Shown: positions 6,216-16,212 of the stretch, in pieces
Layout: each line of letters opens with the position of its first letter
Position numbering within the stretch: position 1 is the stretch's first letter
IMG/VR virus record: IMGVR_UViG_3300028802_000206
Coordinates: 1 to 57,702 of that record
DNA: 57,702 bases
Direction: 5' to 3' (one strand)
From: a virus
Position numbers and translations under genes: made by a program
Notes under the pieces: model-generated
What the model was told of the DNA's origin: nothing
Database searches by the model: none
The model's input: the letters and a program-made list of their open reading frames with translations, nothing else

Positions 6216-7129
6216 CGGCGCGCTGCGCCAGCCTCAAGCGCGCTGACGCGCGCGGACAATTCCTTGACGGCGTTCACGAGCGCGAACACCAGCGCCGTCG
6301 TGTCGAGCACGCGCAGATCATCCACCGGCTCGCCGTCGATGTAGCCCGACTCCGTCGTCACCATCTCTGGCATCGGCACTTCGGCCTGCTGCGCGATCAG
6401 GCCGATAAATTCGCGCTGCTCCTCCGCGAGCCGCTGGTGCGGCGAGGGGTCCGTGGCTTGCCTGGAATAGTTGCCCTTGTAGACATAGCGCACCGGATCG
6501 AGCGCCAACACCTCGGCGAGCCCGTGCGTGTAGTCGCCGAGCACATCCTTGATGCGTTCATCAGACGGCGCCGTCCAGGTGCCGCCACCGGGTTTGTACG
6601 CATTCGCGCTCCCGATGGTGAAATTACAGGTGGCACGCTCGATTATGATCGCCTTGGCGATCAGGCCGCCCGCATCATTAAAGGCCCACAACTCAAGATT
6701 TGAGCCAGCATTACCGCTACTCTCTGCATCCGCTCCATAGAACGTGTCCCAGCGAGCGACTCCATTCTTGCGATACACGACCTGCGCCTGATTGGTTGCG
6801 CCTGAGTTCATAGTGAAAATTGGACTGGCGCTCTGCAATGTCAGGTCGCCCGTCATGGTGTCGCCCGCCTTGGCGACCTTCAGCGCATCCTGTGCATCTA
6901 CATAGATCAAAGACGCCCGCGATGTATCGGTCGGATGGACGTGATCCTGGCGCGAAAACAACAGCGACGTACCGACCACTGCGGGTGTGGCATTCACCAG
7001 CGGCAGCACAGTTGCGGGGCCGCCTGGAATTGGTTTCACCGACCAACGTGGGGCGTTATAAATATATGTCACGCCGCCCGCTGGGGTGAACTCCTGGTTT
7101 TCGGCAGGGGTACTAGGGAAGTCATACAT
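6212..7129 (-). CDS. Tail fibre with C-terminal S74 intramolecular chaperone
   Basis: 305 residues. The C-terminal 110 are an S74 (endosialidase-type) chaperone domain: the Ser nucleophile lies in APSDERIKDV, followed by LDPVRYVYKGN and the EFIGLIAQQAEVPMPEMV segment. Known role: it helps the fibre trimer fold, then cleaves itself off. The first 120 residues are beta-rich with a DHVHPTDTSRAS segment common in tail fibres. Last of a row of fibre genes; it is 3 bases from the gene upstream. Confidence 0.85.
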   Translation of the reverse strand: MYDFPSTPAENQEFTPAGGVTYIYNAPRWSVKPIPGGPATVLPLVNATPAVVGTSLLFSRQDHVHPTDTSRASLIYVDAQDALKVAKAGDTMTGDLTLQSASPIFTMNSGATNQAQVVYRKNGVARWDTFYGADAESSGNAGSNLELWAFNDAGGLIAKAIIIERATCNFTIGSANAYKPGGGTWTAPSDERIKDVLGDYTHGLAEVLALDPVRYVYKGNYSRQATDPSPHQRLAEEQREFIGLIAQQAEVPMPEMVTTESGYIDGEPVDDLRVLDTTALVFALVNAVKELSARVSALEAGAARR

Positions 7130-7132
7130 GGT

Positions 7133-8917
7133 TCAGCTCAGTGTGACTTGTGGATCGATGTAGTAAATGGTGGAAGCTTTGGCGGCGCGAATGCTGGCGT
7201 AGACGTAGCCCTTCATCTGCGGCTGCGGGCTGGTGAGGGTGGCGACGAGCTTGAAAGGGGACCAGCCGGCGCCTGAACCGCCGCCGTTCCAGGTGCTGCC
7301 ATCCGAGGACACCGCCGCGTTGGCCGCTAGCGGATGCGACTTGCACGTCGTCTTGAACGACGCGACCGGCGACCCCGAACTGCCGAGATACTGCACGTCC
7401 ATCCAGATTTCGTCGTTCTTCGGCAACGATGCAGAATTAATCGTGCCGCACACCGTCACCGTTTGATTGGCACCAGTCACATCGCTCCACGTCGCCAGCC
7501 GCAGCATGCGATACGGCGTCAGGAACGTAGCCTGCGCATTGGTGGCGATCTTGATGCTGGTCGGCGTGGTGCCGTCGGTGGCGCCTCCGACACGGGTGAT
7601 CGAGGTCTCGGTGGATTGAGAGCCCGCGTACTCGTCGCGGGTAGCTTTGTAGTTGGTGGCGCCGCTGTCGCAGCGCACGGTTACGACTGGGTCGGCAGCG
7701 TAACCAATTGAACTGGCCAACCCAAGACGTGTCATGCTCGCATTGAATTTACAGTCCTCGAACACATAAGGAGTGGCGCTTCCGGGGGCAACCAAAGTCG
7801 TTGACAACGCCGAAAGATCCAAGCCTCTACATATGAGGGTGTTGGAAAGTGTTGATGATGGAACAAACAACGTCGTTGGAACGGTTCCCTGAATAGCCGA
7901 TGCCGTGTTGCGCCACTCAAAGCCGGCATTTTGCAGCTTGATTGATTGCCCGGCATGACTGAAGTTGACCGTGCAGTTGTCCCACAAAATTTGAGCCGGT
8001 GACGAAGAGCTTGATCCTACGATTATCGTGTTGGCGGTGGCCGCGCCGGCTAAAACAAAACCGCAATTCTTGAAAACATAATTGGCCGTTGCCGTGTTTA
8101 TGTTGATGGCCGCAGCCGTGTTTCCGGCACTGAACGATATTCCTTGATAATAGGATGTCGCCGCAGATCCGCTGACGTTGAGAATAATGTTGTTGGTAGA
8201 CGTCACCGCGATGGCGGCCCCAGTGTTGATGTTGGCCTCGACCGGCGGCAGTGACACAGTACGATCCACGCAAATCGCATAGGTTGGCCCGCCAGCTGCC
8301 GTTGCTGGGCTGGTCAGCGTCAGCGCCGTTGCCTGTGTCTCGGCGTGGTTGTCGGCCAGGAAGAACTTATTCCCGGCCGCGCCCCAAACGTAGGCAACAG
8401 CTAACCGCGCGTGAGGTGCGCCCCAGGCAGGGAAGTTGCCCACTGGACCGAGCGAGGTCCAATTCGTTGCACCGTCTGTCGTCGGAACGCCGGCTGTGTC
8501 GCTGAACGCCGGCTCGGAAGCGCCCTGGGCACCAGCGCCACTTGTATTAATTTGATACGAAACGCCGTTGTTGCGTTTTATGACCGTTCCTAAACCTACA
8601 ACCCCTCCAATAGCTTTGACTTGTGCCCACGTTAGCGTACTTGTTAAGTCGCCGTTGACTGCGGGTTGGCCCGTGCATTCCTGCCACTTTGCTGTCCCAT
8701 CTGTGGTAGTGCCACCGCGCGCTATGTTCCATGTCGCATCGGTGACGTTGGCGGTGGTGCCGGCTTGTGTACAGACAAACACCCGCTCGCTGCCGACCGC
8801 AGGCGCGGTGAACTGCCGAACCAGTTGCCCCGCCACCACCGCAGCGTTCTGAGGACGCGCCGTCACGGCGGCGTACTTGACCGACGAAACGTACCAAGTG
8901 GTGTCGAAAAAGGCCAT
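7133..8917 (-). CDS. Large beta-rich tail fibre/tail spike protein
   Basis: 594 residues, rich in Thr, Ala, Asn and Gly, with many short beta-strand-like segments and repeated turns around 200-420 that resemble a beta-helix. It starts MAFFDTTWYVSSVKY and has an early ERVFVCTQAGTT motif. No catalytic residues were recognised. Its position between the collagen-like protein and the S74 fibre indicates a receptor-contact or adapter component of the tail-fibre assembly. Confidence 0.7.
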   Translation of the reverse strand: MAFFDTTWYVSSVKYAAVTARPQNAAVVAGQLVRQFTAPAVGSERVFVCTQAGTTANVTDATWNIARGGTTTDGTAKWQECTGQPAVNGDLTSTLTWAQVKAIGGVVGLGTVIKRNNGVSYQINTSGAGAQGASEPAFSDTAGVPTTDGATNWTSLGPVGNFPAWGAPHARLAVAYVWGAAGNKFFLADNHAETQATALTLTSPATAAGGPTYAICVDRTVSLPPVEANINTGAAIAVTSTNNIILNVSGSAATSYYQGISFSAGNTAAAININTATANYVFKNCGFVLAGAATANTIIVGSSSSSPAQILWDNCTVNFSHAGQSIKLQNAGFEWRNTASAIQGTVPTTLFVPSSTLSNTLICRGLDLSALSTTLVAPGSATPYVFEDCKFNASMTRLGLASSIGYAADPVVTVRCDSGATNYKATRDEYAGSQSTETSITRVGGATDGTTPTSIKIATNAQATFLTPYRMLRLATWSDVTGANQTVTVCGTINSASLPKNDEIWMDVQYLGSSGSPVASFKTTCKSHPLAANAAVSSDGSTWNGGGSGAGWSPFKLVATLTSPQPQMKGYVYASIRAAKASTIYYIDPQVTLS

Positions 8918-9520
8918 TTACACCAACCCGCTCCCAAGGATCACCGTGCAAGGAGGTCCAGTCGGCCCCGGCGATCCAATCATTGCCGGAACCCACTGAG
9001 TGCTGGTCCCGTCGTAGAACCAAATAAACATATTCCCGCTGTTGCTCTGCCACCAAAGTTGACCAACCGCTGGGCTCGCTGGCGGTGTATCGCCGATGTA
9101 CGTCGCAACGGCACCGCTCGCGACGACGCTCCAGGCCGAACTCTGCCGCGCGTACTGCTGGCCATCGAGCGGTGCCTCTGGCACTGGTCCTGCTGGACCT
9201 GTGGCGCCCGCTGGACCGACCGCCCCCTGCGGCCCGACCGGCCCCTGAATACCCTGGATACCCTGACTACCGGGCGAGCCGGTCGGGCCGGGGTCTCCTT
9301 TCGGGCCCTGCGGACCCGCCGGACCCTGCGGCCCGCCAGCCGGTCCAGGCGGTCCCGCCGGCCCGTCAATTCCGGGCGGTCCAGGCAGTCCAGGCGGCCC
9401 AGCAGCCCCCGGCGGCCCAGGCAATCCAGGCGGTCCCTGCTCAAAGGTCTGGATGAGTGCGATGTCGTCATCTTGAATGACGGAAACTTCGTCAGCGATG
9501 ACCGTCGTGGTGTCAGTCAT
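8918..9520 (-). CDS. Collagen-like tail fibre protein (long)
   Basis: 200 residues. After about 30 N-terminal residues ([10 protein letters not shown]) there is an almost unbroken Gly-X-Y run of about 28 triplets to residue 114, followed by a globular C-terminal part ([21 protein letters not shown]). Phage collagen-like stalks trimerise and act as extended spacers. It is a larger relative of the protein at 10972-11373, with which it shares the xVIQxFxQGPPGLxGPPG opening. Confidence 0.8.
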   Translation of the reverse strand: MTDTTTVIADEVSVIQDDDIALIQTFEQGPPGLPGPPGAAGPPGLPGPPGIDGPAGPPGPAGGPQGPAGPQGPKGDPGPTGSPGSQGIQGIQGPVGPQGAVGPAGATGPAGPVPEAPLDGQQYARQSSAWSVVASGAVATYIGDTPPASPAVGQLWWQSNSGNMFIWFYDGTSTQWVPAMIGSPGPTGPPCTVILGSGLV

Positions 9521-10956
9521 TGCAGCAACTCACCAGGGCCGCGCGGCGCGCGAGGCATGTTCAAGCGCCTCCTGAGTTGATCGACCTCCGCTCTGAGACT
9601 GTCATTGGCGACCTTCAGTTCCCTGATCGCCTCGATGATCGGCGCAACGAGCTTCTGATAATCCGCGCTCTTGGTGCCGTCCTCATCCGTACTGACGAGT
9701 TGCGGGAACACGGCCTCGACAGCCTGCGCCACGACACCGATCTGTGGCCCCGGTCCATACTTGCGCTGATCCTTGAAATGGAAATTGACGCCGCTGATTT
9801 GAAGCAGCTTGTCGAGCGCCCCCGTGATCGGCCCATCTACATCTTTCAAGCGCGCATCTGAAACCGTACAGGTCCCGACCGTGCCGTTGTAAGTGAAAAG
9901 CCCGGTCCCGGTATTGTAGCAGACGGCGCTCGTTGTGGCGGCGTTTGCCATTGTGATGACGCTAAGGGTATTTGCGCGCAATTGATTGGTATACACGTTC
10001 GCCCACCGGAACGACGCATCGCCCAGCGAATAGGTATTATCAATGTCTGGATACAGTTTGCCGGGGTCGAGGTACATGCGATTGACGCCATTTGTAGCCC
10101 ACCCCAGGCCGCCCGCGCCTGGATGCCACATGCCGTCGCCAGTGCCACCGACAAAGGCATACGCAGGCAGTGCTGCGCTGCCAGGACTGGCATAAACCTT
10201 TCCCGCCCCATCAATCTTGAAATAGATGTTTGCGTCGGTACGGTTTGCACGTGCAACCAGCACATTGCTCCAAGCTGGCGACGCTCCAACCCCGGTGTAA
10301 GTATCGGCTCGAAAGGCTGACGTAAGGTTTCCGACCCACGCCTCTGTATTGTAGCCGACGTACTCCGAGCTATCCACGCTCATCAAACCAATGTGCTGAT
10401 GGTTCGCTTGTTGAACCACGCCGCTGCTATCGACAAGGTCTGCGGCAATCTCGGCACCGATAGCCGCCCCTGTTCCCCCATTCGTTTTCCTTGTCCCAGC
10501 AAGGATTGCAGCGGTATCCCCCAGTTTCCCTTGATTGGCGACGACGTAGATGCCGTCTATTTCCCCAAGAATTGCCGAGGTCAGATAATTCTGTTTCTGC
10601 GCCACGATGAACGCGCCGTAGTTGGCATTCGCTGGTCCGTCCGCCGTGCTGCCGACGGCATAGGTGCTGGCTGAAAACGCAGTCTTGGCGTTTCCAGCGT
10701 GGGGCGCATTATCGACGAACGACACCGGAGTGTAGTAAGACAGCCAGTCCCCGCCAAAGGGTACGTTTGGAATGAACATTCCGCTCGGCAGATAGGCAAC
10801 AATTCCAAGGGCGTTTGGTAGCGCAGGCAGTGGGATGTCCTGCCCCGCCGCTGGATTTCCGCATATTGCCCCGGCCGCGAATTGCCCCGTGCATTGCGCC
10901 TGCACCGCAGCCGGGACCGCGCAGCAGAGAATTGCGGCGGTGACTAAGAGACGCAT
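9517..10956 (-). CDS. S74-chaperone tail fibre with an N-terminal signal-like sequence
   Basis: 479 residues. The C-terminus is an S74 domain ([13 protein letters not shown], then [21 protein letters not shown]) followed by a coiled coil ([20 protein letters not shown]). Unusually for a virion protein, the first 20 residues ([20 protein letters not shown]) look like a Sec signal peptide with an AQA cleavage site. Either the fibre is really exported, or a host secreted-protein start was captured, or the hydrophobic end is used in assembly. The stop overlaps the start of the collagen gene downstream. Confidence 0.8.
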   Translation of the reverse strand: MRLLVTAAILCCAVPAAVQAQCTGQFAAGAICGNPAAGQDIPLPALPNALGIVAYLPSGMFIPNVPFGGDWLSYYTPVSFVDNAPHAGNAKTAFSASTYAVGSTADGPANANYGAFIVAQKQNYLTSAILGEIDGIYVVANQGKLGDTAAILAGTRKTNGGTGAAIGAEIAADLVDSSGVVQQANHQHIGLMSVDSSEYVGYNTEAWVGNLTSAFRADTYTGVGASPAWSNVLVARANRTDANIYFKIDGAGKVYASPGSAALPAYAFVGGTGDGMWHPGAGGLGWATNGVNRMYLDPGKLYPDIDNTYSLGDASFRWANVYTNQLRANTLSVITMANAATTSAVCYNTGTGLFTYNGTVGTCTVSDARLKDVDGPITGALDKLLQISGVNFHFKDQRKYGPGPQIGVVAQAVEAVFPQLVSTDEDGTKSADYQKLVAPIIEAIRELKVANDSLRAEVDQLRRRLNMPRAPRGPGELLQ

Positions 10957-10971
10957 TATTCATTCCCCCTC

Positions 10972-11373
10972 TTAACCCACAAAGGTCCAATTATTCGACG
11001 GCGTTACGTCCAGGCGAAACGATCCCCAACTGCTCGCGATCTTGAAACTCGCTTTGCCATCTATCTGGTCGCCGCCAACGCAGTTGATCAGGATGTTGTT
11101 GGTTGCCGCCGCCCCGCTCAAGTCCTTCAGAAAGAGAGTGCCGGATGGATTGTTCATTTTCCAAGTGCTGGCGACGGGGAGCGCGATTGCGGCTGCTGTT
11201 GGTATGTTGAAATAAATCGTCGCGGATGTCGGGGCAATCGACGACGGTGTCGCTGTAATTGTATCAACGGTGCCGGTTGGCACCCCAGGCACCCCAGGTG
11301 CCCCAGGCGGCCCGGGCGGCCCCTGCAATCCGGGCGGCCCCTGCGTAAAAGTTTGAATGACCGTCACGCTCAT
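10972..11373 (-). CDS. Short collagen-like tail protein
   Basis: 133 residues beginning MSVTVIQTFTQGPPGLQGPP, with about seven Gly-X-Y triplets, then a beta-rich domain with a WKMNNPSGTLFLKDLSGA segment and a terminal NNWTFVG. It is related at the N-terminus to the 8918-9520 protein, so it is likely a shorter stalk or adapter of the same fibre complex. Confidence 0.7.
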   Translation of the reverse strand: MSVTVIQTFTQGPPGLQGPPGPPGAPGVPGVPTGTVDTITATPSSIAPTSATIYFNIPTAAAIALPVASTWKMNNPSGTLFLKDLSGAAATNNILINCVGGDQIDGKASFKIASSWGSFRLDVTPSNNWTFVG

Positions 11374-11714
11374 CGTGTGGCCCCCGCGTTGTTCGTGAGG
11401 GTGCCCGACCAGATGCGGACCTTGCTGCCGCCGAGCGTCAGGATATTGGAGTGGTCGTAATCGCCCAGGCCGAACCGCTCCAGCGCGCCTTGTGCAATCC
11501 GCACGGTGAACATGCCAGCCACCGGGTCGATCAGGACGATCTCTCCGGTGTCGGTCGCAAGGCGCATCAAGGCTGCCGCATCACTTGCGTGCCGCCGCAA
11601 CATCATTTCCATGACACCGCCGGTCAGGTCGATGGGATCGCCAGCGACGGTCTGATACGCAAACGTGCGGTAGAAGTCCGCGTCGTTGTAGACAATGATG
11701 TTGACGATGGCCAT
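11370..11714 (-). CDS. Tail/baseplate accessory protein
   Basis: 114 residues starting MAIVNIIVYNDADFYRTFAY, with PIDLTGGVMEMMLRR and GMFTVRIAQGALERF. The pattern (strand pairs, then a declared range of values) resembles N-terminal domains of phage baseplate upper proteins (BppU-like). Its stop overlaps the start of the short collagen gene. Function not established. Confidence 0.5.
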   Translation of the reverse strand: MAIVNIIVYNDADFYRTFAYQTVAGDPIDLTGGVMEMMLRRHASDAAALMRLATDTGEIVLIDPVAGMFTVRIAQGALERFGLGDYDHSNILTLGGSKVRIWSGTLTNNAGATR

Positions 11715-11726
11715 CGTCAGCCTCTT

Positions 11727-12338
11727 TTACGGCAAGGTGTTTGAGATCGCGGCATATGCAGTATCGACCTGAGCGACGAGGGTGATCGTGCCGCTGTTGA
11801 TGCTGGCGAGAGTTGTGCTTTCGCACGTAAAGCATTGTTGCACGAACGTCGCCATCTGCTGCAACACATGCGCAAGTCCAGCCTCGTCCAATTGGATAAA
11901 GGTGCCGTCTGCCAGTTTCCAGTCGGTGATGTGGCCGGGGTTCGCCACCGCATAATCATGGGCGCTGCCGACTGTGTTGCGTGAGACAGGGTCGGACAGA
12001 TAGGGCTTGCCGCCGATGGTACAGCCGCCACTTGCCTTGCGCGACCGGGCGTCACCGTTGTAGGCAGCAAGCTGCGGCTTGCTGTACGCCCCGGCCGCCG
12101 GCTGGATGAACGACGGTGCCGCCAACAGCCACGCCGGGAGCGGCGATCCGTTAGCGCGCAGCACCTCCGCCAACTCCGCCACGCTGGCGATGTTTGTCGC
12201 CTGTGCTCCGCGACTTGTCTTCCAGCCGTCATAGGCCGGGTCGCCGATCGGCACCACGGTGTTGCTCTTGCTTTGGTAGACGTCGGTTGTAGAGCTGGCT
12301 ATCGCCCAGTAGTGATCGATGATGTTGATCATGCCCAT
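11727..12338 (-). CDS. DUF4376-type tail fibre-associated protein
   Basis: I choose the ATG at 12338 (MGMINIIDHYW, 203 residues), preceded by GGAGGGCA. The last 100 residues match the DUF4376 pattern found next to tail-fibre genes: YNGDARSRKASGGC, PVSRNTVGSAHDYA, WKLADGTFIQLDE. It overlaps the end of the upstream beta-helix fibre gene by 10 bases. Probably a fibre assembly or attachment protein. Confidence 0.65.
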   Translation of the reverse strand: MGMINIIDHYWAIASSTTDVYQSKSNTVVPIGDPAYDGWKTSRGAQATNIASVAELAEVLRANGSPLPAWLLAAPSFIQPAAGAYSKPQLAAYNGDARSRKASGGCTIGGKPYLSDPVSRNTVGSAHDYAVANPGHITDWKLADGTFIQLDEAGLAHVLQQMATFVQQCFTCESTTLASINSGTITLVAQVDTAYAAISNTLP

Positions 12339-13636
12339 TGCCCTCCGCTCTGGAGAATACCAGCCGAATTTCCCGGCAGGTAGTTGACACCCTGTCCGGC
12401 CGAGTCGATCACGCCGTTCAGCGTAGCCTTGAACTTCGGCCCGGTGACATTCGAGGCACCCGTGATCGAGCTGTAGATCGGCCGGGTCTGACCGCCCTGC
12501 GACGCGCATACGAACCCGGCAGGAAACGCGACCGCAGCCGTGATGGTCAGCAGCGGCGATGCAGGGATGCCGTTGACCAGCACGCCGTTGGTGTAGCCGT
12601 GCAGGTGCGAGCCGACGGTTGACCCGCCGACAATTGTTTGTGGACCGGCAATCAACGCGCTGCCGCCAGGACCCAGCAGGAAGTGGTCGCCATAGCAACT
12701 GTTCCAAGTCGCAGCGCCGAGGGTGATGTTGGCGGCACCCGCCCCCCAGATGCCGTTGCCCTGATCACCGGCCTGTTGATTGGTGGTGCGGAAACTAAAG
12801 CCGTCCAGAGACCAATTGCCGCCCAGCATTATTTTCCATGCCGACCCGGCGGCGGTGTTGAAGATCGAGGCGGCGACCGGGTTGGCGGTGTTGCCGACAA
12901 CATGGACGACGCCCGAACCATTCGGCAGCGGGAACTCGACTGGCGCTGCGTTGGCATAGACGCCGTCCGCAACGTGGATGTAGAAGTCCCAGCCGCCCAG
13001 GTTGTAGCGGGCCATGACGCTGAGCGCCTTCTGCACCGTCCGAAACGGCCCGCCGTGCCCGCCGCTCACCGCCGCTGAAGTGCCGTCGTACAGCGTGTCG
13101 TCGCCGGTACTGGCGTTCACGTAGAGATGCGCAGGCGCTGTCATCGTTACCGTTTGGGTGGGGCTGCCGCCGCCGACCATCTGGAAATTAGTGCCGTCGT
13201 AACAGACCTCGATCAACTGCCCGACCCCCAGCTCGTAGGCCAGCAGTGGCGATAGATCGGAATGCAGCAGCGGCACCGCGCCCAGCCCCGCCAGGGCGAC
13301 GGTCACCTGCGAGGTGTTTTTGTTGCCCACCTTGATGTACATCCGCAGTCCCGGCACATAGGCCGCCACCGGCAGGACCGGCGTCACCGCGATGGCATTC
13401 GGGGCACCGACATCGATGCCGTAGTTGACCCGGCCGATCTGCACCGCCTTCGCGAGCTGCATCAGGTCTGAATTGCTCGGCGTCAGCCCGGTGACGCTGA
13501 CGAAGTTGACGATCTCGCGTTGCGGGTACTCGATGGACGCAGCCGGTGGGATCGATCCCGCCACGCCCGTTTCGGGGTTGCCGTTTACATAACCGGCATC
13601 ATCGTTCGAGTTGCCAAATGGTGCGTTGTATTTCAA
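12329..13636 (-). CDS. Tail fibre with beta-helix (pectate-lyase-like) region
   Basis: 435 residues. The N-terminal 150 (NDDAGYVNGNPETGVAGSIP) resemble prophage tail-fibre N-terminal domains that plug into the baseplate. Residues about 170-380 form a likely right-handed beta-helix, opening with VNASTGDDTLYDG and GGPFRTVQKALSVM, a common signature of phage parallel beta-helix spikes. Enzymatic activity on host surface sugars is possible but no catalytic site was identified. First gene of the fibre cassette after the baseplate. Confidence 0.75.
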   Translation of the reverse strand: MKYNAPFGNSNDDAGYVNGNPETGVAGSIPPAASIEYPQREIVNFVSVTGLTPSNSDLMQLAKAVQIGRVNYGIDVGAPNAIAVTPVLPVAAYVPGLRMYIKVGNKNTSQVTVALAGLGAVPLLHSDLSPLLAYELGVGQLIEVCYDGTNFQMVGGGSPTQTVTMTAPAHLYVNASTGDDTLYDGTSAAVSGGHGGPFRTVQKALSVMARYNLGGWDFYIHVADGVYANAAPVEFPLPNGSGVVHVVGNTANPVAASIFNTAAGSAWKIMLGGNWSLDGFSFRTTNQQAGDQGNGIWGAGAANITLGAATWNSCYGDHFLLGPGGSALIAGPQTIVGGSTVGSHLHGYTNGVLVNGIPASPLLTITAAVAFPAGFVCASQGGQTRPIYSSITGASNVTGPKFKATLNGVIDSAGQGVNYLPGNSAGILQSGGQWA

Positions 13637-13652
13637 GCTGACCTCCTCATTT

Positions 13653-14633
13653 TTAGCCCTCTACGCCAGCGATGAAGATGCGGCAGTGCGGGTCGACTCC
13701 GCATTGATGCTTCGACACCTCGAACCAGACGTGGTCAGGCATCGTGCTCATGCCGGAATAATCGAAGATTATGATGGTGTGCGCTGGCTTCCAGCGGTTC
13801 AGTAAACATTCGAGATCGTCAGCCCTGCCGATGCGCAGATGCGGGTCTATGCCCGTCTGGCCGCCGCCGCTGCCAACGCGGAACCAGATCAGCTTGGTCT
13901 GATCGACGTGCACGGTCCAATAGAAGCGGTTTCCCGGCGGCCCAAGCCCGTAGCTTGGCCATTCCGACAACTGGCCTTCGGCAACAGGAACGCCGCGCGG
14001 GTCGACGATTGGCAGGCCCCACGGATCGAGCGCTGGAAGCTCGGGGGCCGTGCCATAGATGCGGCTATCCCCGCAGCGGTCGATCCCGACAACCCACACC
14101 CGATATTCACTGATCGTGATCACGTACCCGAGCATCGCGGCGATCTGGATGAAGAACTCGCGCGACTGCGCGCCCTGGATCGTCATCCGCATCACGAGCG
14201 CGCGCTGGCGCTCACCAATTGATTGCGGCTCCTCGTAGCAAGGATCGGGCAGGCCCCAATTGCGCTCCCAATCCGGCAATAGCTCGAGCGTTTTGCGCGG
14301 GTCGCTCTCCTGCTCCAGCAGGTCCGCGGCGCGGCTGTCCACCAGCCCCCAGATTTGCGCCAGCCCGCGCACGGTCGCCATGAGGGCGCTGAGCGGATCG
14401 CGCGGCCATGCAGGCCCCAGCGGCAACAGGCTGTTCAGCCCCTCGGCGTAGTCGTCGCCCGTGCGCCGCATGTGGGTGTCGGGCGCGAGCTGCTGCGGAA
14501 CCGCGGAAGTCGGCTCCTCCAGCGCCAAGGGGGGCGGCGTTGGGCGTACCGGGTTTCCAAGCGCGTCCGAATAGGTGTCGCCGTAGAAGTAGCGCTTGCC
14601 TGGGATCGGATTTGTGTACGGGTCGTCGGTCAT
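13653..14633 (-). CDS. Mu gp48-like (YmfQ/DUF2313) tail protein
   Basis: The start at 14633 (MTDDPYTNPIPGKRY, 326 residues) overlaps the stop of the gp47-like gene. The segment YAEGLNSLLPLGPAWPRDP, then LEQESDPRKTLELLPDWER and GLPDPC is the signature of the DUF2313/YmfQ family. In Mu-type tails this protein closes the baseplate and links it to the fibres. Order gp47, gp48, fibre matches Mu. Confidence 0.85.
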   Translation of the reverse strand: MTDDPYTNPIPGKRYFYGDTYSDALGNPVRPTPPPLALEEPTSAVPQQLAPDTHMRRTGDDYAEGLNSLLPLGPAWPRDPLSALMATVRGLAQIWGLVDSRAADLLEQESDPRKTLELLPDWERNWGLPDPCYEEPQSIGERQRALVMRMTIQGAQSREFFIQIAAMLGYVITISEYRVWVVGIDRCGDSRIYGTAPELPALDPWGLPIVDPRGVPVAEGQLSEWPSYGLGPPGNRFYWTVHVDQTKLIWFRVGSGGGQTGIDPHLRIGRADDLECLLNRWKPAHTIIIFDYSGMSTMPDHVWFEVSKHQCGVDPHCRIFIAGVEG

Positions 14634-15700
14634 GGAAAGTAGACCGTTCCCAGCACCGCCATGTGCCCCAGCGACGGCATCACCGCTGTCTCGAAAGTCA
14701 GGTCGTGGTGATCCTCCCCGACCGCGTTGCCAATGGCCTCCTCCACCCACGAGCGATGGATCGTCTGCCCTGGCGCTGCTCGCTGGAACAGCATGTCGAC
14801 GAGCGACTGCACGATGGCGGCGCGGGTGGCGTCGTCGGCCTTCGACAGGTTGCTGATGGTCATGTCGAGGTAGACGATCAGCGGCGCGAACACGTAGCAG
14901 CCCATCACCGTGACCGGCCGCTTCGTGTCGATGTAATCGCTGACCTCCTGCACGTCTTCTGGGGTCGGCCAGCCGCCGCTGTCCGCGCGCAGGTCGTCCA
15001 TCAGAAAGCGCGTCGTGATGGTTCCCGGCCCCTGCTCTGCCGCCGCCCAGGCGCGCGTGACCCCCGGCATCTGCATGGCCCAGACCACGTAGTCCGCCTG
15101 ACTGCCGCCCATTGCGGGGTTCTGGATGCGGAACAGGATGCGCTCGCGGAGTTGCTCGTCACTCTCCTCGTTGATGCCGCCGGTCATGTCGCCGAACAGC
15201 GCTGCGCTCGGAATGCCGGCAATCGGGGTCACGATCCCAATGGTGTCGCCATCCAGCAGGTTGCCGACCGTGCCTGCGGTCAGCGCCACCGCCTCGGCCG
15301 TTCCGGTCCCACCGCTGCCGATCAGCGCCTCGGTTACGGTCTGGTACTGCACCCTGTTCGCACCCAACAACAGCGTGCCGACCGGCGCGACGAAGTTTGG
15401 ATTGCCGGTGAACTGCACGGTGCCGCTGGCGTAAGTCGCCGCCTTGCGTCCCTTCGAGCCATCGGCATTGACCAGCCAAATAACGCCATGTCGGTCGAGC
15501 CATTCACGCTCTGCGGTGTCTGGCAATAGCTGCTTGGCCAGCCAGTCGAGATACAGCAGCGTCAGATTTGCCAGACCGGCCATGGCATCGGACATGATGC
15601 GCAAGGCCGAGTTCGGGATCATGGCCTTGGCGCCAAGCTGACTGAGCACGTAGTCGCGCGTCAGGCGGCGCGTCTCTTTGAGCGTCGGCGTCTGCCACAT
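14630..15700 (-). CDS. Baseplate J family protein (Mu gp47-like)
   Basis: The start at 15700 (MWQTPTLKETRRL, 356 residues) overlaps the upstream stop (ATGA). Family hallmarks are LTRDYVLSQLGAKAMIPNS, the GTLLLGANRVQYQT strand region and NEESDEQLRERILFRIQNP, then GVTRAWAAAEQGPGTI. Baseplate J proteins form the wedge that controls sheath contraction. Confidence 0.9.
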   Translation of the reverse strand: MWQTPTLKETRRLTRDYVLSQLGAKAMIPNSALRIMSDAMAGLANLTLLYLDWLAKQLLPDTAEREWLDRHGVIWLVNADGSKGRKAATYASGTVQFTGNPNFVAPVGTLLLGANRVQYQTVTEALIGSGGTGTAEAVALTAGTVGNLLDGDTIGIVTPIAGIPSAALFGDMTGGINEESDEQLRERILFRIQNPAMGGSQADYVVWAMQMPGVTRAWAAAEQGPGTITTRFLMDDLRADSGGWPTPEDVQEVSDYIDTKRPVTVMGCYVFAPLIVYLDMTISNLSKADDATRAAIVQSLVDMLFQRAAPGQTIHRSWVEEAIGNAVGEDHHDLTFETAVMPSLGHMAVLGTVYFP

Positions 15701-16212
15701 CAGTGGATCCCCTCGATGAGCTGCTGCCAGAGGTCGGCGAACCGCATCTCCACGGCTGGCTCCGGTCCCCGATAGATGACGACGCGAACGTCGATGCGGC
15801 CGATGTCGGTCTGCTCGGCGACCACGTCGATGCGCGAGGCGATTCTGTTGGTGACGAACGGCCGCATGGCATCGCGGGTCCAGCCGTCCACGCGCGTGAC
15901 CGTGGAGCCGCTGCGCGCCCCGGCCCCGGTGATCTTGGCCCTGCGCAACAGCCACAGCAGGCAGCCGACCGGCCAGCCGCCCCACAGTTCTTCTGCGTCC
16001 ATGTCGCCCCACCAGCCGCACCTGTCGGTGGCGTCGGGGTCGGGCAGTTCCTCGGTGACGGGTGCCAGCGCGTTGGTGCCCAGCGCGATGATCACGGCGG
16101 TTTGCAGATCGTAACCGTCCGCGATCAGGTTCTGGTCCGTCAGCAGCCAGTCGAGATTGACCGCGTAGGCGGGAAAATCGAGCTGCTGCAAATAGCGGAT
16201 GTCGCCGATCAC
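15700..16212 (-). CDS. Mu gp46-like baseplate wedge protein
   Basis: 170 residues; GP46-family pattern with LQTAVIIALGTNA, the DPDATDRCGWWGD loop, WLLRRAKIT, and a C-terminal IDVRVVIYRGPEPAVEMRFADLW cut here into pieces (VVIYRGPEPAVEMRF). Equivalent to T4 gp25-like wedge proteins. Stops and starts overlap on both sides, consistent with a tightly coupled baseplate operon. Confidence 0.85.
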   Translation of the reverse strand: MIGDIRYLQQLDFPAYAVNLDWLLTDQNLIADGYDLQTAVIIALGTNALAPVTEELPDPDATDRCGWWGDMDAEELWGGWPVGCLLWLLRRAKITGAGARSGSTVTRVDGWTRDAMRPFVTNRIASRIDVVAEQTDIGRIDVRVVIYRGPEPAVEMRFADLWQQLIEGIH

